Part shown: positions 37,003 to 46,037 of the stretch, piece by piece
Numbering within the stretch: the first letter of the stretch is position 1
How the letters are laid out: each line of letters starts with the position of its first letter
NCBI RefSeq assembly: GCF_000236705.1
Contig: NC_016599.1
Coordinates: 3,782,001 to 3,846,000 of the forward strand
Origin: Owenweeksia hongkongensis DSM 17368
Lineage (GTDB): Bacteria > Bacteroidota > Bacteroidia > Flavobacteriales > Schleiferiaceae
DNA: 64,000 bases
Direction of reading: 5' to 3'
The notes under the pieces: generated by a model
The model's input: the letters and a program-made list of their open reading frames with translations, nothing else
What the model was told of the DNA's origin: nothing
The model's database searches: none
Translations under genes and position numbers: made by a program

Positions 37003-37755
37003 ATGGATGTAAATAAAAACAGTTACACGTTTATGTTTGCCGGTGTGATGGTAGTGGTGGTAGCAGCTTTGCTATCGTTTGCTGCAACTTCACTTAAGCC
37101 TATGCAAGACAAGAACGTGGCCCAAGAGAAAAAACAGAACATTCTGAATTCTATCGGCATTGAAGTGAGCCGTGAGCAAGCTGAAGAAGATTACAGCAAG
37201 TACATTAAGAAGGAACTTGTAATCAACAATGGAGAAATAAAAGAAGGTGTTAAAGCTTTTGACGTAGAACTTTCTAAAGAAATAAAGAAAACTCCGGCTG
37301 ATAGAGACGCACCTTTATATATTGCAGACAAGGATGGTGAAACTTACTACATCATTCCACTTAGAGGTAAAGGTCTTTGGGGTCCTATCTGGGGATATAT
37401 TTCCCTTAAGGGAGATGTGAACACTGTGAGCGGAGCAATTTTTGACCACAAGTCAGAAACTCCTGGACTAGGTGCCGAAATCGCAACACCAATCTTTATG
37501 GATCAGTTTCTTGACAAAAAAATACTTGACAGCAAGGGTGACTTTGCCAGCATTCAGGTAATGAAAGGAAATGCATCTGGAGATTATGAAGTAGATGGAA
37601 TTAGTGGTGGTACTATTACTTCGGTAGGAGTACAGGATATGCTTGAAGATTGTATTCAGGCATATGTGCCATTCCTTAAAAAGTATGCAGCGGGTAATGC
37701 TACCGCGTCTGCTGCTCAGGCTGAAAATATGAACGTAGCAACCATAGAAGAATAA
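37003..37755 (+). CDS. nqrC: Na+-translocating NADH:quinone reductase subunit C
   Basis: A 250-residue protein with one N-terminal membrane helix (YTFMFAGVMVVVVAALLSFAA) and a periplasmic FMN-binding domain. VDGISGGTITSVGV holds the flavinylation Thr (family SGAT/SGGT). KGLWGPIWGYISL and SETPGLGAEI are also conserved. FMN attachment would need an ApbE flavin transferase, not in the window. Confidence 0.96.
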   Translation: MDVNKNSYTFMFAGVMVVVVAALLSFAATSLKPMQDKNVAQEKKQNILNSIGIEVSREQAEEDYSKYIKKELVINNGEIKEGVKAFDVELSKEIKKTPADRDAPLYIADKDGETYYIIPLRGKGLWGPIWGYISLKGDVNTVSGAIFDHKSETPGLGAEIATPIFMDQFLDKKILDSKGDFASIQVMKGNASGDYEVDGISGGTITSVGVQDMLEDCIQAYVPFLKKYAAGNATASAAQAENMNVATIEE

Positions 37756-37760
37756 TAGAT

Positions 37761-38447
37761 ATGGCTGAAGTAACTGAAGCTTTAGAAAAGCAAAAGAAAC
37801 AGAGCGAACCTCTGTTTGGCAAAAAGAATCGCAAGCTAATTAGCGATCCTTTGAACGACAGCAACCCTATTACCGTTCAGGTTTTGGGTATCTGTTCTGC
37901 ACTTGCAATTACTGTTAAACTTTACCCAGCATTGGTAATGTCTATTTCGGTATTGTTTGTACTAGCAGTGGGTAACGTTATTATCTCATTGATGAGAAAT
38001 ATTATCCCAAACCGTATCCGTATCATCGTTCAATTGGTGGTAGTAGCGGCTTTGGTAATCTTGGTAGACCAGGTGCTTAAGGCCTTTGCTTATGACGTAA
38101 GCAAGGAACTTTCTGTATTCGTAGGTTTGATTATTACCAACTGTATTATCATGGGACGTTTTGAGGCGTTTGCTTTGGCAAATGGCCCATGGAAATCTTT
38201 CCTTGATGGACTTGGTAACGCATTTGGATACGCTTGGATTTTGTTAGCCGTGGCATTCTTCCGTGAACTTTTGGGTTCTGGAGCATTGTTCGGAGTTCAA
38301 ATTATCCCACAAAGCTGGTATTTGAGTGAAGGAGGTTTTTACAGTAACAACGGTATGATGTTGCTTCCTCCAATGGCGCTTATTACTGTAGGTATTATCA
38401 TTTGGGTGCAGCGTGCGCGCAACACCAAACTAATCGAAGAAAACTAA
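37761..38447 (+). CDS. nqrD: Na+-translocating NADH:quinone reductase subunit D
   Basis: A 228-residue protein with six membrane segments. The NqrD/RnfE features are [38 protein letters not shown] and [13 protein letters not shown]. Together with NqrE it lines the sodium path and holds an iron-sulfur centre between the two subunits. Starts 5 bp after nqrC. Confidence 0.97.
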   Translation: MAEVTEALEKQKKQSEPLFGKKNRKLISDPLNDSNPITVQVLGICSALAITVKLYPALVMSISVLFVLAVGNVIISLMRNIIPNRIRIIVQLVVVAALVILVDQVLKAFAYDVSKELSVFVGLIITNCIIMGRFEAFALANGPWKSFLDGLGNAFGYAWILLAVAFFRELLGSGALFGVQIIPQSWYLSEGGFYSNNGMMLLPPMALITVGIIIWVQRARNTKLIEEN

Positions 38448-38451
38448 GGAC

Positions 38452-39069
38452 ATGCAGGATTTAGTAAACTTATTCGTAAAGTCAATCTTTGTAGAGAACA
38501 TGATTTTTGCCTACTTCCTGGGCATGTGTTCTTACTTGGCTGTATCAAAAACGGTAAAAACAGGAGTTGGTCTTGGTGCCGCAGTAATCTTTGTAATGGG
38601 GATTACAGTGCCAGTAAACTACCTATTGGAAAACTTTGTACTTAAGGAAGGTGCTTTGAGCTGGTTAGGTTCAGACTTCGCAGAAGTAGATCTTAGCTTT
38701 CTTTCATTCATCATGTTTATCGCAGTAATTGCATCTATGGTGCAGTTGGTAGAAATGATTGTAGAGAAATTTGCTCCAGCACTTTACGGTGCATTGGGTA
38801 TTTTCCTTCCACTTATCGCGGTAAACTGTTCAATCCTTGGAGGATCATTATTTATGCAAGAGCGTAACTATGCCACCATTGGTGAGGCTACGGTTTACGG
38901 TCTAGGTAGTGGTGTAGGTTGGTTTTTAGCAATTGTAGCTATTGCAGCTATTCGCGAAAAGATTCGTTATTCAAACGTTCCTCCGGCATTGAGAGGTCTT
39001 GGTATCACGTTTATCGTTACCGGACTTATGGGTATAGCCTTCATGGCCTTTATGGGAATTAAGCTGTAA
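38452..39069 (+). CDS. nqrE: Na+-translocating NADH:quinone reductase subunit E
   Basis: A 205-residue protein with six membrane segments. [19 protein letters not shown] and [27 protein letters not shown] are characteristic of NqrE and contain the conserved Cys residues. Starts 4 bp after nqrD. Confidence 0.97.
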   Translation: MQDLVNLFVKSIFVENMIFAYFLGMCSYLAVSKTVKTGVGLGAAVIFVMGITVPVNYLLENFVLKEGALSWLGSDFAEVDLSFLSFIMFIAVIASMVQLVEMIVEKFAPALYGALGIFLPLIAVNCSILGGSLFMQERNYATIGEATVYGLGSGVGWFLAIVAIAAIREKIRYSNVPPALRGLGITFIVTGLMGIAFMAFMGIKL

Positions 39070-39094
39070 TTGTTTTTAAAAAGAAAATAAGACA

Positions 39095-40408
39095 ATGGTA
39101 TTATTGGCAACATCTACAATTATAATTAGCAGTATAGTTGTATTCTTTATCGTAATCTTTTTGCTTGTATCCATCCTTTTGGGTGCTAAAGCAAAGCTTG
39201 CTCCATCAGGGCCTGTAACCCTTGATATTAATGGTAATGCTACCGAAGTGGATTCTGGAAATACACTTTTGAGCACATTATCAAATCAAAAAATATTTCT
39301 TCCTTCTGCCTGTGGTGGTGGTGGTACTTGCGCTATGTGTAAGTGTCAGGTGCTAGATGGTGGTGGTGAAATACTTCCTACCGAAGCTCCCTACTTTACC
39401 CGTAAGGAAATAGCTGACAACTGGCGTTTGGGTTGCCAGGTGAAGGTGAAGAATGATATGAAAATCAAAGTTCCAGAAGAGATTTTTGGAATTAAAGAAT
39501 GGGAAGCAACTGTGGTTTCTAACTACAACGTTGCAACCTATATCAAAGAATTCGTAGTAGAAATTCCTGAGGATATGGATTATAAGGCTGGAGGTTATAT
39601 CCAGATTAAAATCCCTGAAACCACGGTTAAGTTCTCAGAAATGGATATCAAAGCTCATCCTAAGGATCACCCAGGTGAGCCAGATAAGTTTGAGAAGGAT
39701 TGGGCAGAAGGTCCATTTGCCATGCGTCATTTGGTAATGAAGAATGACGAAGAAGTAGTACGTGCTTACTCAATGGCTTCTTACCCTGCTGAGGGGAGAA
39801 ACATTATGCTTAACGTACGTGTAGCTGCTCCACCGTTTGATAGAGCAAAAAATACTTGGGCTGATATTAACCCGGGAATTGCTTCATCTTACATCTTTAA
39901 CCTTAAGCCTGGTGATAAGTGTACCATTTCTGGTCCTTACGGAGAATTCTTTATAAAGGATACGGATGCAGAAATGCTTTACATAGGTGGTGGAGCTGGT
40001 ATGGCACCAATGCGTTCTCACATTTATGAGCTATTTAGAACCTTAAAGACTGGTAGAAAAGTTTCTTACTGGTATGGAGGTCGCTCTAAAGATGAGTTGT
40101 TCTATATTCACTATTTCCGTGAAATCGAAAAGAACTTCCCAAACTTTAAGTTCTACATGGTATTATCTGATGCTAAACCTGAAGATAACTGGGTAGAAAA
40201 GAAAGATATTCATGATGAAGCTGGAGATGGTTTTGTAGGCTTTGTTCACAATGCTGTAATTGAGCAGTACTTGAGCAAGCACGATGCTCCAGAAGAGATT
40301 GAGTTTTATTTCTGTGGACCACCAATGATGAACGCAGCTGTATTGAACATGTGTGACAACTGGGGGGTACCACCAGAAAATGTAAGTTTTGATGACTTTG
40401 GAGGGTAA
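39095..40408 (+). CDS. nqrF: Na+-translocating NADH:quinone reductase subunit F
   Basis: A 437-residue protein with one N-terminal membrane helix and then a 2Fe-2S ferredoxin domain (SACGGGGTCAMCKCQV plus the later Cys in RLGCQV). The FAD domain shows RAYSMASYPAEG and the NADH domain shows YIGGGAGMAPMRSHI, YWYGGRSKDELFY and FYFCGPPMMNAAV. It accepts electrons from NADH. Last gene of the operon, followed at once by a terminator. Confidence 0.97.
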   Translation: MVLLATSTIIISSIVVFFIVIFLLVSILLGAKAKLAPSGPVTLDINGNATEVDSGNTLLSTLSNQKIFLPSACGGGGTCAMCKCQVLDGGGEILPTEAPYFTRKEIADNWRLGCQVKVKNDMKIKVPEEIFGIKEWEATVVSNYNVATYIKEFVVEIPEDMDYKAGGYIQIKIPETTVKFSEMDIKAHPKDHPGEPDKFEKDWAEGPFAMRHLVMKNDEEVVRAYSMASYPAEGRNIMLNVRVAAPPFDRAKNTWADINPGIASSYIFNLKPGDKCTISGPYGEFFIKDTDAEMLYIGGGAGMAPMRSHIYELFRTLKTGRKVSYWYGGRSKDELFYIHYFREIEKNFPNFKFYMVLSDAKPEDNWVEKKDIHDEAGDGFVGFVHNAVIEQYLSKHDAPEEIEFYFCGPPMMNAAVLNMCDNWGVPPENVSFDDFGG

Positions 40409-40437
40409 TTGATTCCCTTGTTGTTTATATGATAATA

Positions 40438-40465
40438 AAAAAGCGGCTTTATGCCGCTTTTTTTT
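40438..40465 (+). terminator. Terminator of the nqr operon
   Basis: AAAAAGCGGC, TTTAT, GCCGCTTTTTTTT: short GC-rich stem and long T run. Its A tract on the other side lets it also serve the convergent receiver gene. Confidence 0.88.
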
Positions 40466-40479
40466 ATGCTTTGTACTTT

Positions 40480-40881
40480 CTAGTTTAGAAAACTATAAAT
40501 CTTCTCTTTAAAAATATCGAAAGTGAGCGGCTTGATCAGGTATTCTGAGACCTCAGAGTAGGCCAAAGCCTTTTCCCGATCCTTACTTTCTGGTGATGAA
40601 CTTACCATATAAATGGTGATAGGTTTAGCAATGTTGGGTTTTATAGTTTTAAAACGCTCCAAGAAGGTAAAGCCATCCATTACAGGCATTCTAATATCCA
40701 AAAAAATTATATCGGGTAAATCCTCGGCTGTTGTAGGCTTGTCATGCAGGTGCTGACTTGCTTCAAGGCCATTAGAGAAGATCATAATTTTAGATACTTC
40801 GCTGATTTTTTCTAAAAATTTCTTTGCGGTAAATTGATATACAATGTCATCATCAATTATACATACATTACAGTTGCCCAT
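40480..40881 (-). CDS. Single-domain response regulator
   Basis: A CheY-like receiver of about 133 residues from the ATG at 40881 (MGNCNVCIIDDDIVY); an in-frame start at 40944 would add 21 unlikely residues. The phosphoacceptor is in IIFLDIRMPVMDGFTFL, the switch residue in IYMVSSSPES and the Lys in YLIKPL. There is no output domain. It is divergent from the histidine kinase at 40982, about 100 bp away, and the two probably form a pair. Confidence 0.88.
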   Translation of the reverse strand: MGNCNVCIIDDDIVYQFTAKKFLEKISEVSKIMIFSNGLEASQHLHDKPTTAEDLPDIIFLDIRMPVMDGFTFLERFKTIKPNIAKPITIYMVSSSPESKDREKALAYSEVSEYLIKPLTFDIFKEKIYSFLN

Positions 40882-40981
40882 ATTTCTGATCGCATTTCGT
40901 GAGTAATTCGTTGAAAGTAGTAAATTCCCTACGAATAAATTCAATGAGATTTATTTTTAGTTATCCTTAAAATTTTCTGTT

Positions 40982-42778
40982 ATGAAATACTTTGTTTATG
41001 CTTTGATTCCATTACTCTGTTTTATGGCAGTTTTGTTTTTAGTAATAGAGGGTGTCTATACTCATGAAAGTGAGACGCAAGCTATTACTAAGGCAAATGC
41101 AATTGCCAAGGAAACAACAGTTGAGTTTAATTACCTAATCCGTCCATTGTTGTCTAGTAATGCTTATTTGGCAAGGAGTAATTTCTTGAAAAAAATACTT
41201 AGTGATGAGGGAGAAAAAAGCGCAGTAGAGAATGACTTTTCGCTTTTGGCTCAGACACATCCTGTTTTTCAGCAGGTGAGACTTTTGGATACTTCAGGTA
41301 ATGAAGTGCTCCGAGTAAATTACAATAATGATGGGCTAGAGAAAATAGGAGATGAAGAGCTGCAAGACAAGTCGCACAGGGGTTACTTTAAAAAAGCAAA
41401 GAATCTAAAACCCGATCAGATTTATGTGACTCCAATTAGTTTGAATCTGGAGCACAACAATGTAGAAAGACCCTACAGTGCGGTGTTTCGTATTATCAGC
41501 CCTGTAGATACCGGAGAAACTCGAATGGGATATCTTGTGTATAATGTGAGTGTTGAGCGAGTTATTAGCTTATTAGATGTACAAGCGGGTTCTGACTATT
41601 CACAATTGATGTTATTGAACTCATCAGGCGAAGGTTTACGGTATACTGGAGATAAGATTGATTATCTTTTTTCCAATTCTGACTTGGGAAGTTTTGATGG
41701 AAGGGCTTCAGAAGTTTGGAATCTGATTGGAAATTCCAAAAGGGGTAATAAGCTATCAGAAACGGGAGTATACGCATGGACTCAGTTTGATTTGAATGAG
41801 AGCAGCAAGTCTTTTCCCGAGAACATTTCATTTCTAGAACCTCGATCTTCAAGTTTTAAGGTGCTTATTTGCACGCCAATAGTGAAGGGAAACTTGATAT
41901 CAGATTTGAGAGATATAGACAAGCTTCTTATTATAGGGCTTCTCATTGCTTTTCTAGTTCTTGCTGCTAATTATTCATGGGGAAGAGTACAGTCAAATAA
42001 ACGGCACCACTTAATATCAAACCTTAACGATGAACTGATAAAGTCGCAGGCGAATCTAAACAGTGAAAAAAATAGCCTTAAAAAGGTGCTGCATGAGTTA
42101 ACACTCAGAAATAATCAGTTAACTGAGTTTAGTAGCATTATTTCGCACAATATTAGAGCGCCACTTTCCAGTCTTACTTTATTGATTCAGTTCTTGAGAA
42201 ACAATTATAAAGACTTAGCAGAGGAGAGTAGAAAGGAAGCTTTTGATAAATTACAGATGTCTTCAGATTCTCTCCACAGTCTAGCAAAAGATTTATGGTC
42301 TGCTGTGGAGATATTAGATAGCAAGGATGTGAAGATGGAAAAAGTGGATATCAATGCTATTTTGTTGAAAGCCACTGATCAACTTAGAAATGAAATTAAG
42401 GAGAGCAGTGCACAGATTAAAACGGATTTTAGTACCTGGTTTTTAATGACCTATAACAAAGCTTACCTCCAGAGTATACTGGTAAACCTCATAAGTAATT
42501 CAATAAAGTATAGGTCACCAGAAAGAGATGTGATAATCGAAATCGTGGCAGAAAAATTTCAAGGTAAGAGTGTGCTTAAGGTAATGGATAATGGACGAGG
42601 GATAAATATGGATTGGCATAGCAACAGCGTTTTTGGAATGCACAGAACCTTTCATGGAGATGTGGCTGGGCGAGGTATGGGGTTGTTTATGGTAAAAATG
42701 CAAGTTGAAGCTCTTGGAGGAAACATTTTTGTGGAAAGTGAAGATGGTAAAGGCTCCACGTTTACAATAATGTTTTAG
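40982..42778 (+). CDS. Membrane sensor histidine kinase
   Basis: A 598-residue protein with two membrane helices (residues ~5-25 and ~312-330) enclosing a periplasmic sensor of the double-Cache type. The second helix is followed by a coiled coil and a DHp domain with the phospho-accepting His in SSIISHNIRAPLSSL. The ATPase domain has NLISNSIKYRSPE (N box), VMDNGRGI (G1) and GRGMGLFMVKMQVEALGG (G2). Its likely partner is the divergent receiver at 40480. Ligand unknown. Confidence 0.92.
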   Translation: MKYFVYALIPLLCFMAVLFLVIEGVYTHESETQAITKANAIAKETTVEFNYLIRPLLSSNAYLARSNFLKKILSDEGEKSAVENDFSLLAQTHPVFQQVRLLDTSGNEVLRVNYNNDGLEKIGDEELQDKSHRGYFKKAKNLKPDQIYVTPISLNLEHNNVERPYSAVFRIISPVDTGETRMGYLVYNVSVERVISLLDVQAGSDYSQLMLLNSSGEGLRYTGDKIDYLFSNSDLGSFDGRASEVWNLIGNSKRGNKLSETGVYAWTQFDLNESSKSFPENISFLEPRSSSFKVLICTPIVKGNLISDLRDIDKLLIIGLLIAFLVLAANYSWGRVQSNKRHHLISNLNDELIKSQANLNSEKNSLKKVLHELTLRNNQLTEFSSIISHNIRAPLSSLTLLIQFLRNNYKDLAEESRKEAFDKLQMSSDSLHSLAKDLWSAVEILDSKDVKMEKVDINAILLKATDQLRNEIKESSAQIKTDFSTWFLMTYNKAYLQSILVNLISNSIKYRSPERDVIIEIVAEKFQGKSVLKVMDNGRGINMDWHSNSVFGMHRTFHGDVAGRGMGLFMVKMQVEALGGNIFVESEDGKGSTFTIMF

Positions 42779-42923
42779 AGATATGCGCATCCTTACAATT
42801 TGAAAGAATCCATTATTAAATGTTAAGTATCATCATAATTATTCCGTTTGCCTAAAGACAATGAGGTGAATAGAACCATCAAGGTGTTTTCATATTGGTA
42901 TTCTTAATATGCATATAAAGCAG

Positions 42924-42960
42924 AAAACCCTTCAGGTCATTGACTTGAAGGGCTTTAAAT
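42924..42960. terminator. Terminator between the histidine kinase and tRNA-Arg
   Basis: AAAACCCTTCA, loop, TTGAAGGGCTTTAAATTTT: 7-8 bp stem flanked by A and T tracts, so it can stop both the tRNA transcript (minus strand, TTTTCTG) and the kinase transcript. Confidence 0.7.
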
Positions 42961-42978
42961 TTTGATGAATCCATCTTG

Positions 42979-43052
42979 TGATCGCGCTAGGATTCGAACC
43001 TAGGACCGTCTGCTTAGAAGGCAGATGCTCTATCCAGCTGAGCTACGCGACC
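42979..43052 (-). tRNA. tRNA-Arg (anticodon TCT)
   Basis: A full cloverleaf on the minus strand: acceptor GGTCGCG pairs with CGCGATC (one G-T pair), D arm GCTC..GAGC, anticodon arm TCTGC-CTTCTAA-GCAGA with anticodon TCT, T arm CTAGG-TTCGAAT-CCTAG, discriminator A. CCA is not encoded. The part from the anticodon loop to the 5' end (43011-43052) is duplicated at 58292-58333, marking this gene as the integration site of the element to its right. Confidence 0.97.
43011..43052. repeat. Attachment site, tRNA-side copy (42-bp direct repeat)
   Basis: TGCTTAGAAGGCAGATGCTC... to GCGACC, 42 bp, is identical to 58292-58333. Identity stops exactly at the 5' end of the mature tRNA on one side and at the anticodon loop/stem on the other. 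Such a repeat is the footprint of site-specific recombination by a tyrosine recombinase. Confidence 0.93.
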
Positions 43053-43083
43053 CTGTTACGTTTGCAGCAATTTATGTACTTGA

Positions 43084-43104
43084 GGTAAACACGAGAGGTA
43101 AACA
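43084..43104. repeat. GGTAAACA repeats near the tRNA end of the element
   Basis: GGTAAACA occurs at 43084-43091 and 43097-43104, 13 bp apart. The same octamer occurs twice near the other end (58135, 58152). Paired repeats inside both ends are the usual form of recombinase or excisionase arm sites. Confidence 0.5.
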
Positions 43105-43619
43105 CACGTGATTTTGAAGGTGTGTTCTGTGAGCAAAAGCTCATGTAAAATTCCGTGTAAAAACTCAAAGAACATCTCCATCTTACGATGGTAGGGGGCT
43201 GTTTTTGCGGGTGCAAATGTATGAAACCTTTTTTAAAACCCAAGAAGTATTCGTAACATTTGGTTAAAGTTGACTTTTCTCTGTGTGATCACGTGTGGAG
43301 ATGGGAGCGGCTTATGCTATACGCTGTGTTGTTTCGCGCGTGTTGTGGAGCATAGGGGATATGCATGCTGTTCTTCGCATTATCCTTCAGCTTAGGTGTT
43401 TCGTACCTTGATCCGGGTGCGAAAGCGGGTACGAATATTTTTGCTCTTAAGATTGCGGCTAGAAAAGTAGTGTTCAGTCTCATGATGTGAGAGAAAGAGG
43501 CTGTTAAGAGGATTTATGACAATATGCACACATCTGACGGTACGGTAGTCCTTTTAGTTTTGTCAAGTTTCAAAACACCATAAGATTTTCTGGTCCAAGC
43601 CTTATAGATAGCTATCTTG
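43105..43619. other. Gene-free region at the left end of the element
   Basis: About 515 bp with no frame I can support. It holds several partial inverted repeats, for example TATGCT near 43313 against AGCATA near 43350, spanning a GTGTTGTTTCGCGCGTGTTG stretch. This could include control sequences, a replication origin or a small RNA, but nothing decisive is visible. Confidence 0.4.
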
Positions 43620-44069
43620 TTATCGCGGTAGCTTCTTTCTTGGCTTATAAGTACGCGTAAACTTGTTGGACATAGGGTCGTTCTTCAGAAGGTAAGCTTG
43701 GATCTTTTGCGCATTTCGTCCTGGGCCTTCGAAGTACTTAGGATTGACGATGTATAGATCTGAAACACGAGTTTCAACTAGAAGTTCCGTTTTCCTTAGG
43801 AGTGTCAACTTCTTCCTGAAAACACTATATGATATCCAGTTGCTTTGTTTGGTAACATACTCGATATGATCGCACATTTCTTGATGAACCATGCTGTCGA
43901 TCTGTATCATGTTGTTTTCGTCCATTCGTTCACAGATCATGTCAAGAATTACCCTAGCCTTGCCGTCAAGTTGTATAAGAAGGTGTCGACAATTGTAAAA
44001 AGTAGTGTAACCAAATGTCGTAACTGGAAGATCAGTTTTATCTTCGCGAGCTTTGTTCATTTTGAGCAT
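43620..44069 (-). CDS. RepL-like winged-helix protein, copy 1
   Basis: A 149-residue protein. The core (LDGKARVILDMICERMDENNMIQIDS..., SYSVFRKKLTLLRKTELLVE..., then DLYIVNPKYFEG) matches the layout of plasmid RepL-type proteins: helix, 'MDxxN' turn, recognition helix, wing ending in a VNP-like turn. RepL proteins start plasmid replication; related winged-helix proteins act as repressors. It aligns by eye with the divergent gene at 44206. The two genes share a 136-bp control region, which suggests autoregulation or a replication/copy-control pair. Function is inferred. Confidence 0.55.
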   Translation of the reverse strand: MLKMNKAREDKTDLPVTTFGYTTFYNCRHLLIQLDGKARVILDMICERMDENNMIQIDSMVHQEMCDHIEYVTKQSNWISYSVFRKKLTLLRKTELLVETRVSDLYIVNPKYFEGPGRNAQKIQAYLLKNDPMSNKFTRTYKPRKKLPR

Positions 44070-44205
44070 AGTTAAGCGGTTGTTTCAGGGGGTTAAAGGT
44101 ATAAAAAAAATCACCGTAAACATAAGATTTACAGATGATTGAGTGTGTTTTTGTCACTTGAAACACTATATGTTATAAGATTGTCTTTGTCAACAAAAAG
44201 ATGTT

Positions 44206-44832
44206 ATGAGTAAAGCTAGAAAAGCTACGCAGAAAACACGTGTTCAGGTTATAAAAAACGTTGTGAAAAAAGAGGACGTTTTTGCGGTGGAAACTAGGAC
44301 GAAAACTATCCCAAAGAAATTTGTGCGCTTGTTTCGTGGAGCAAGCGTTATTTTCAGGGACCTATCTAAGGGGGCGTTGCTGATGCTGCATGAGCTTCTG
44401 TGGGAGATGGATCCAGACACTAACGTATTCAGTTGGAACGATATTGTCAAGGAGGATATGTCGAAAAACGTAGGGATGAAGTTGGCTACGATAGAAGGAT
44501 ATGTTGAGAACTTGGTGAAAGGAGGTGCTATAAAAAACCTACAGAGGGGAAAGTACATGGTAAACCCTGAGATTGCTACTTTTTCTAACGTATCCGAAGA
44601 GCGCAGACGCGAACTGATAAAAAACTTTAGTCAACTTGACTTCCGCGAATTCAAGAAATCTGTCAAGCAACAATTAAGTAGACAGAACAGCATCAAACAA
44701 AAAAAGCAAAGAAGAAGGAAGAAGGAAAGTTCTACAAAGGTATTTGATCCTTCCACCTTTGTCCCAACGGATGAAACAGTTGATAAAAATCAGGCTGACT
44801 CGGTCGAATCCGTTGTTTTTGCTGAGTCGTGA
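44206..44832 (+). CDS. RepL-like winged-helix protein, copy 2
   Basis: A 208-residue protein. The middle (LSKGALLMLHELLWEMDPDTNVFSWNDIVKEDMSKNV, TIEGYVENLVKGGAIKNLQRGKYMVNPEI) shows the same RepL-like winged-helix pattern as its divergent neighbour, with a clearer wing (RGKYMVNP). The C-terminal ~60 residues are basic (KKQRRRKKE) and may bind nucleic acid. It is likely to control or initiate replication of the element, or to regulate it. No experimental parallel is known to me for such a divergent pair. Confidence 0.55.
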   Translation: MSKARKATQKTRVQVIKNVVKKEDVFAVETRTKTIPKKFVRLFRGASVIFRDLSKGALLMLHELLWEMDPDTNVFSWNDIVKEDMSKNVGMKLATIEGYVENLVKGGAIKNLQRGKYMVNPEIATFSNVSEERRRELIKNFSQLDFREFKKSVKQQLSRQNSIKQKKQRRRKKESSTKVFDPSTFVPTDETVDKNQADSVESVVFAES

Positions 44833-44852
44833 GATGTAACTACCCAAGTGAT

Positions 44853-44870
44853 CCTCCCCCCGGGGTGAGG
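44853..44870 (+). terminator. GC-rich hairpin after the second RepL-like gene
   Basis: CCTCCCCCCGGGGTGAGG folds into a 7-bp stem (one mismatch) with a four-base loop, followed by CTCTTTCCT. Weak T run, so termination is only likely. Confidence 0.45.
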
Positions 44871-44943
44871 CTCTTTCCTACGCACCCCCCGTGTTGTCCA
44901 GTATAAATCATAAAACAAGATAACATGGTTGTGAAAAAAAAAC

Positions 44944-45276
44944 ATGTTTACAGAAGAGTTTCCTTCCGGAGTAAGGATGGTAGGGATTATGCTTTTTGGT
45001 GGTACAGAAACGCTGGTCTTTCATGAAGGAAAAACACACTTGCATCTTAGCAGGCATTGCTTTGCTCATGTGTATGCTGAGGACCCTTTAGCCCTGCTAC
45101 CAGATGAGTCTGTAGTGGCAGGGGAGATCATACGGATGGAAGAAAGCTGCACCTTTGAGTTCGATGAAAACGATTTGCCTGTGAAGATATGGTCAACATA
45201 TGGCTATCGCAGGAAACCAGGTGATCCTTTGGAGTACAAAACAAGTAGCCAGGAAGTGATGGGTAAGTTGCAGTAG
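44944..45276 (+). CDS. Hypothetical protein
   Basis: A 110-residue protein that I do not recognise. It is acidic, with no signal peptide or membrane segment; EEFPSGVRMVGIMLFGGTETLVF and LSRHCFAHVYAEDPLALLPDESV suggest a compact alpha/beta fold. The start follows an A-rich stretch (nine A). It lies between the RepL-like gene and a convergent restriction-modification operon, within the island. Confidence 0.5.
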   Translation: MFTEEFPSGVRMVGIMLFGGTETLVFHEGKTHLHLSRHCFAHVYAEDPLALLPDESVVAGEIIRMEESCTFEFDENDLPVKIWSTYGYRRKPGDPLEYKTSSQEVMGKLQ

Positions 45277-45284
45277 CGTTAGAG

Positions 45285-45328
45285 TAGGGAAGGGAGTCAA
45301 AAATCGTAGGCTCCCTATCTCTTCCCTA
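45285..45328. terminator. Inverted repeats between convergent island genes
   Basis: TAGGGAAG (45285-45292) pairs with CTTCCCTA (45321-45328), and inside it AGGGAG pairs with CTCCCT (45311-45316). The alternative stems overlap. It sits between the convergent genes ending at 45276 and 45480 and probably acts as a terminator in one or both directions. Confidence 0.45.
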
Positions 45329-45479
45329 TGCTCCTCTACAATTTTGTAGCAGCACCCTTCTGGGATCATAGGGAGATATGAACAGCTTGGAAGCTGGAAT
45401 TTCGGAAACTGGAAGACAGCTTTCACAGTGAGGCTTGCTAAAACCACCAGAGTTTAAACTCACAAGATTTGCATAGCAG

Positions 45480-46037
45480 CTAAAAAAACTGCTCCCAGTC
45501 TTTAAGTCGGTATATGTAACCCTTCCATACAAGATTTTGGTACAGCCTTGTACCGTAGATGATCAGAAAGCTTCCCTCTGCTGAAATTACTTCTGAAGAC
45601 CTGCTGTTTCTTATAAGTTCGTGTAGGGCCAACAGCTCAGGTTCCGGACCAGACTGGTTTCCATCATCGTTGTAAAAAACTAAAACTCGTAGCTCGCAGT
45701 TTAGAATCAGTAGGTGAGAGGCTTCCTGCCTAAGGCTTAAGGGTTCTTCGTTCTCATGTTTAAAAGCGATGCTTAAGCCTCTTAGGAAGAATCCTGTGGT
45801 TAGGTCTTTTTCTATACGATCATCTTCTATGTAGAAAACAGAATCTATCGAGTAGTAATCACTATCGTAAACTTTAAGGTCAAGCTTATCTGCGACCATC
45901 TTTACTATAGAGTCATCACTTCCTTTGATAAGGTAGGGATACTTCGGGTGAAAATCACGCCAGTGGTTGATCAAATCAGCTTCTCTGCTTTTAGTAACAG
46001 AGCACCAGGCTTTGAAAAAGTCGTTCGCTGTTATCAC
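45480..46037 (-). CDS. Unknown protein coupled to the restriction-modification gene
   Basis: A 185-residue protein that I do not recognise. Its GTG start overlaps the TGA stop of the MmeI-like gene (GTGA), so it is translationally coupled to it. It is acidic, with no membrane segment; SLRQEASHLLILNCELRVLVFYNDDG and SAEGSFLIIYGTRLYQNLVWKGYIYRL look like beta-rich strands. The strict coupling suggests a partner, such as a modulator or immunity factor of the enzyme, but the sequence alone does not show this. Confidence 0.6.
   Translation of the reverse strand: MITANDFFKAWCSVTKSREADLINHWRDFHPKYPYLIKGSDDSIVKMVADKLDLKVYDSDYYSIDSVFYIEDDRIEKDLTTGFFLRGLSIAFKHENEEPLSLRQEASHLLILNCELRVLVFYNDDGNQSGPEPELLALHELIRNSRSSEVISAEGSFLIIYGTRLYQNLVWKGYIYRLKDWEQFF

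Noticed and set aside
43289-43483. Minus-strand frame of 64 residues at the left end of the island
   Set aside because: No recognisable motif and unlikely composition; the region looks regulatory.
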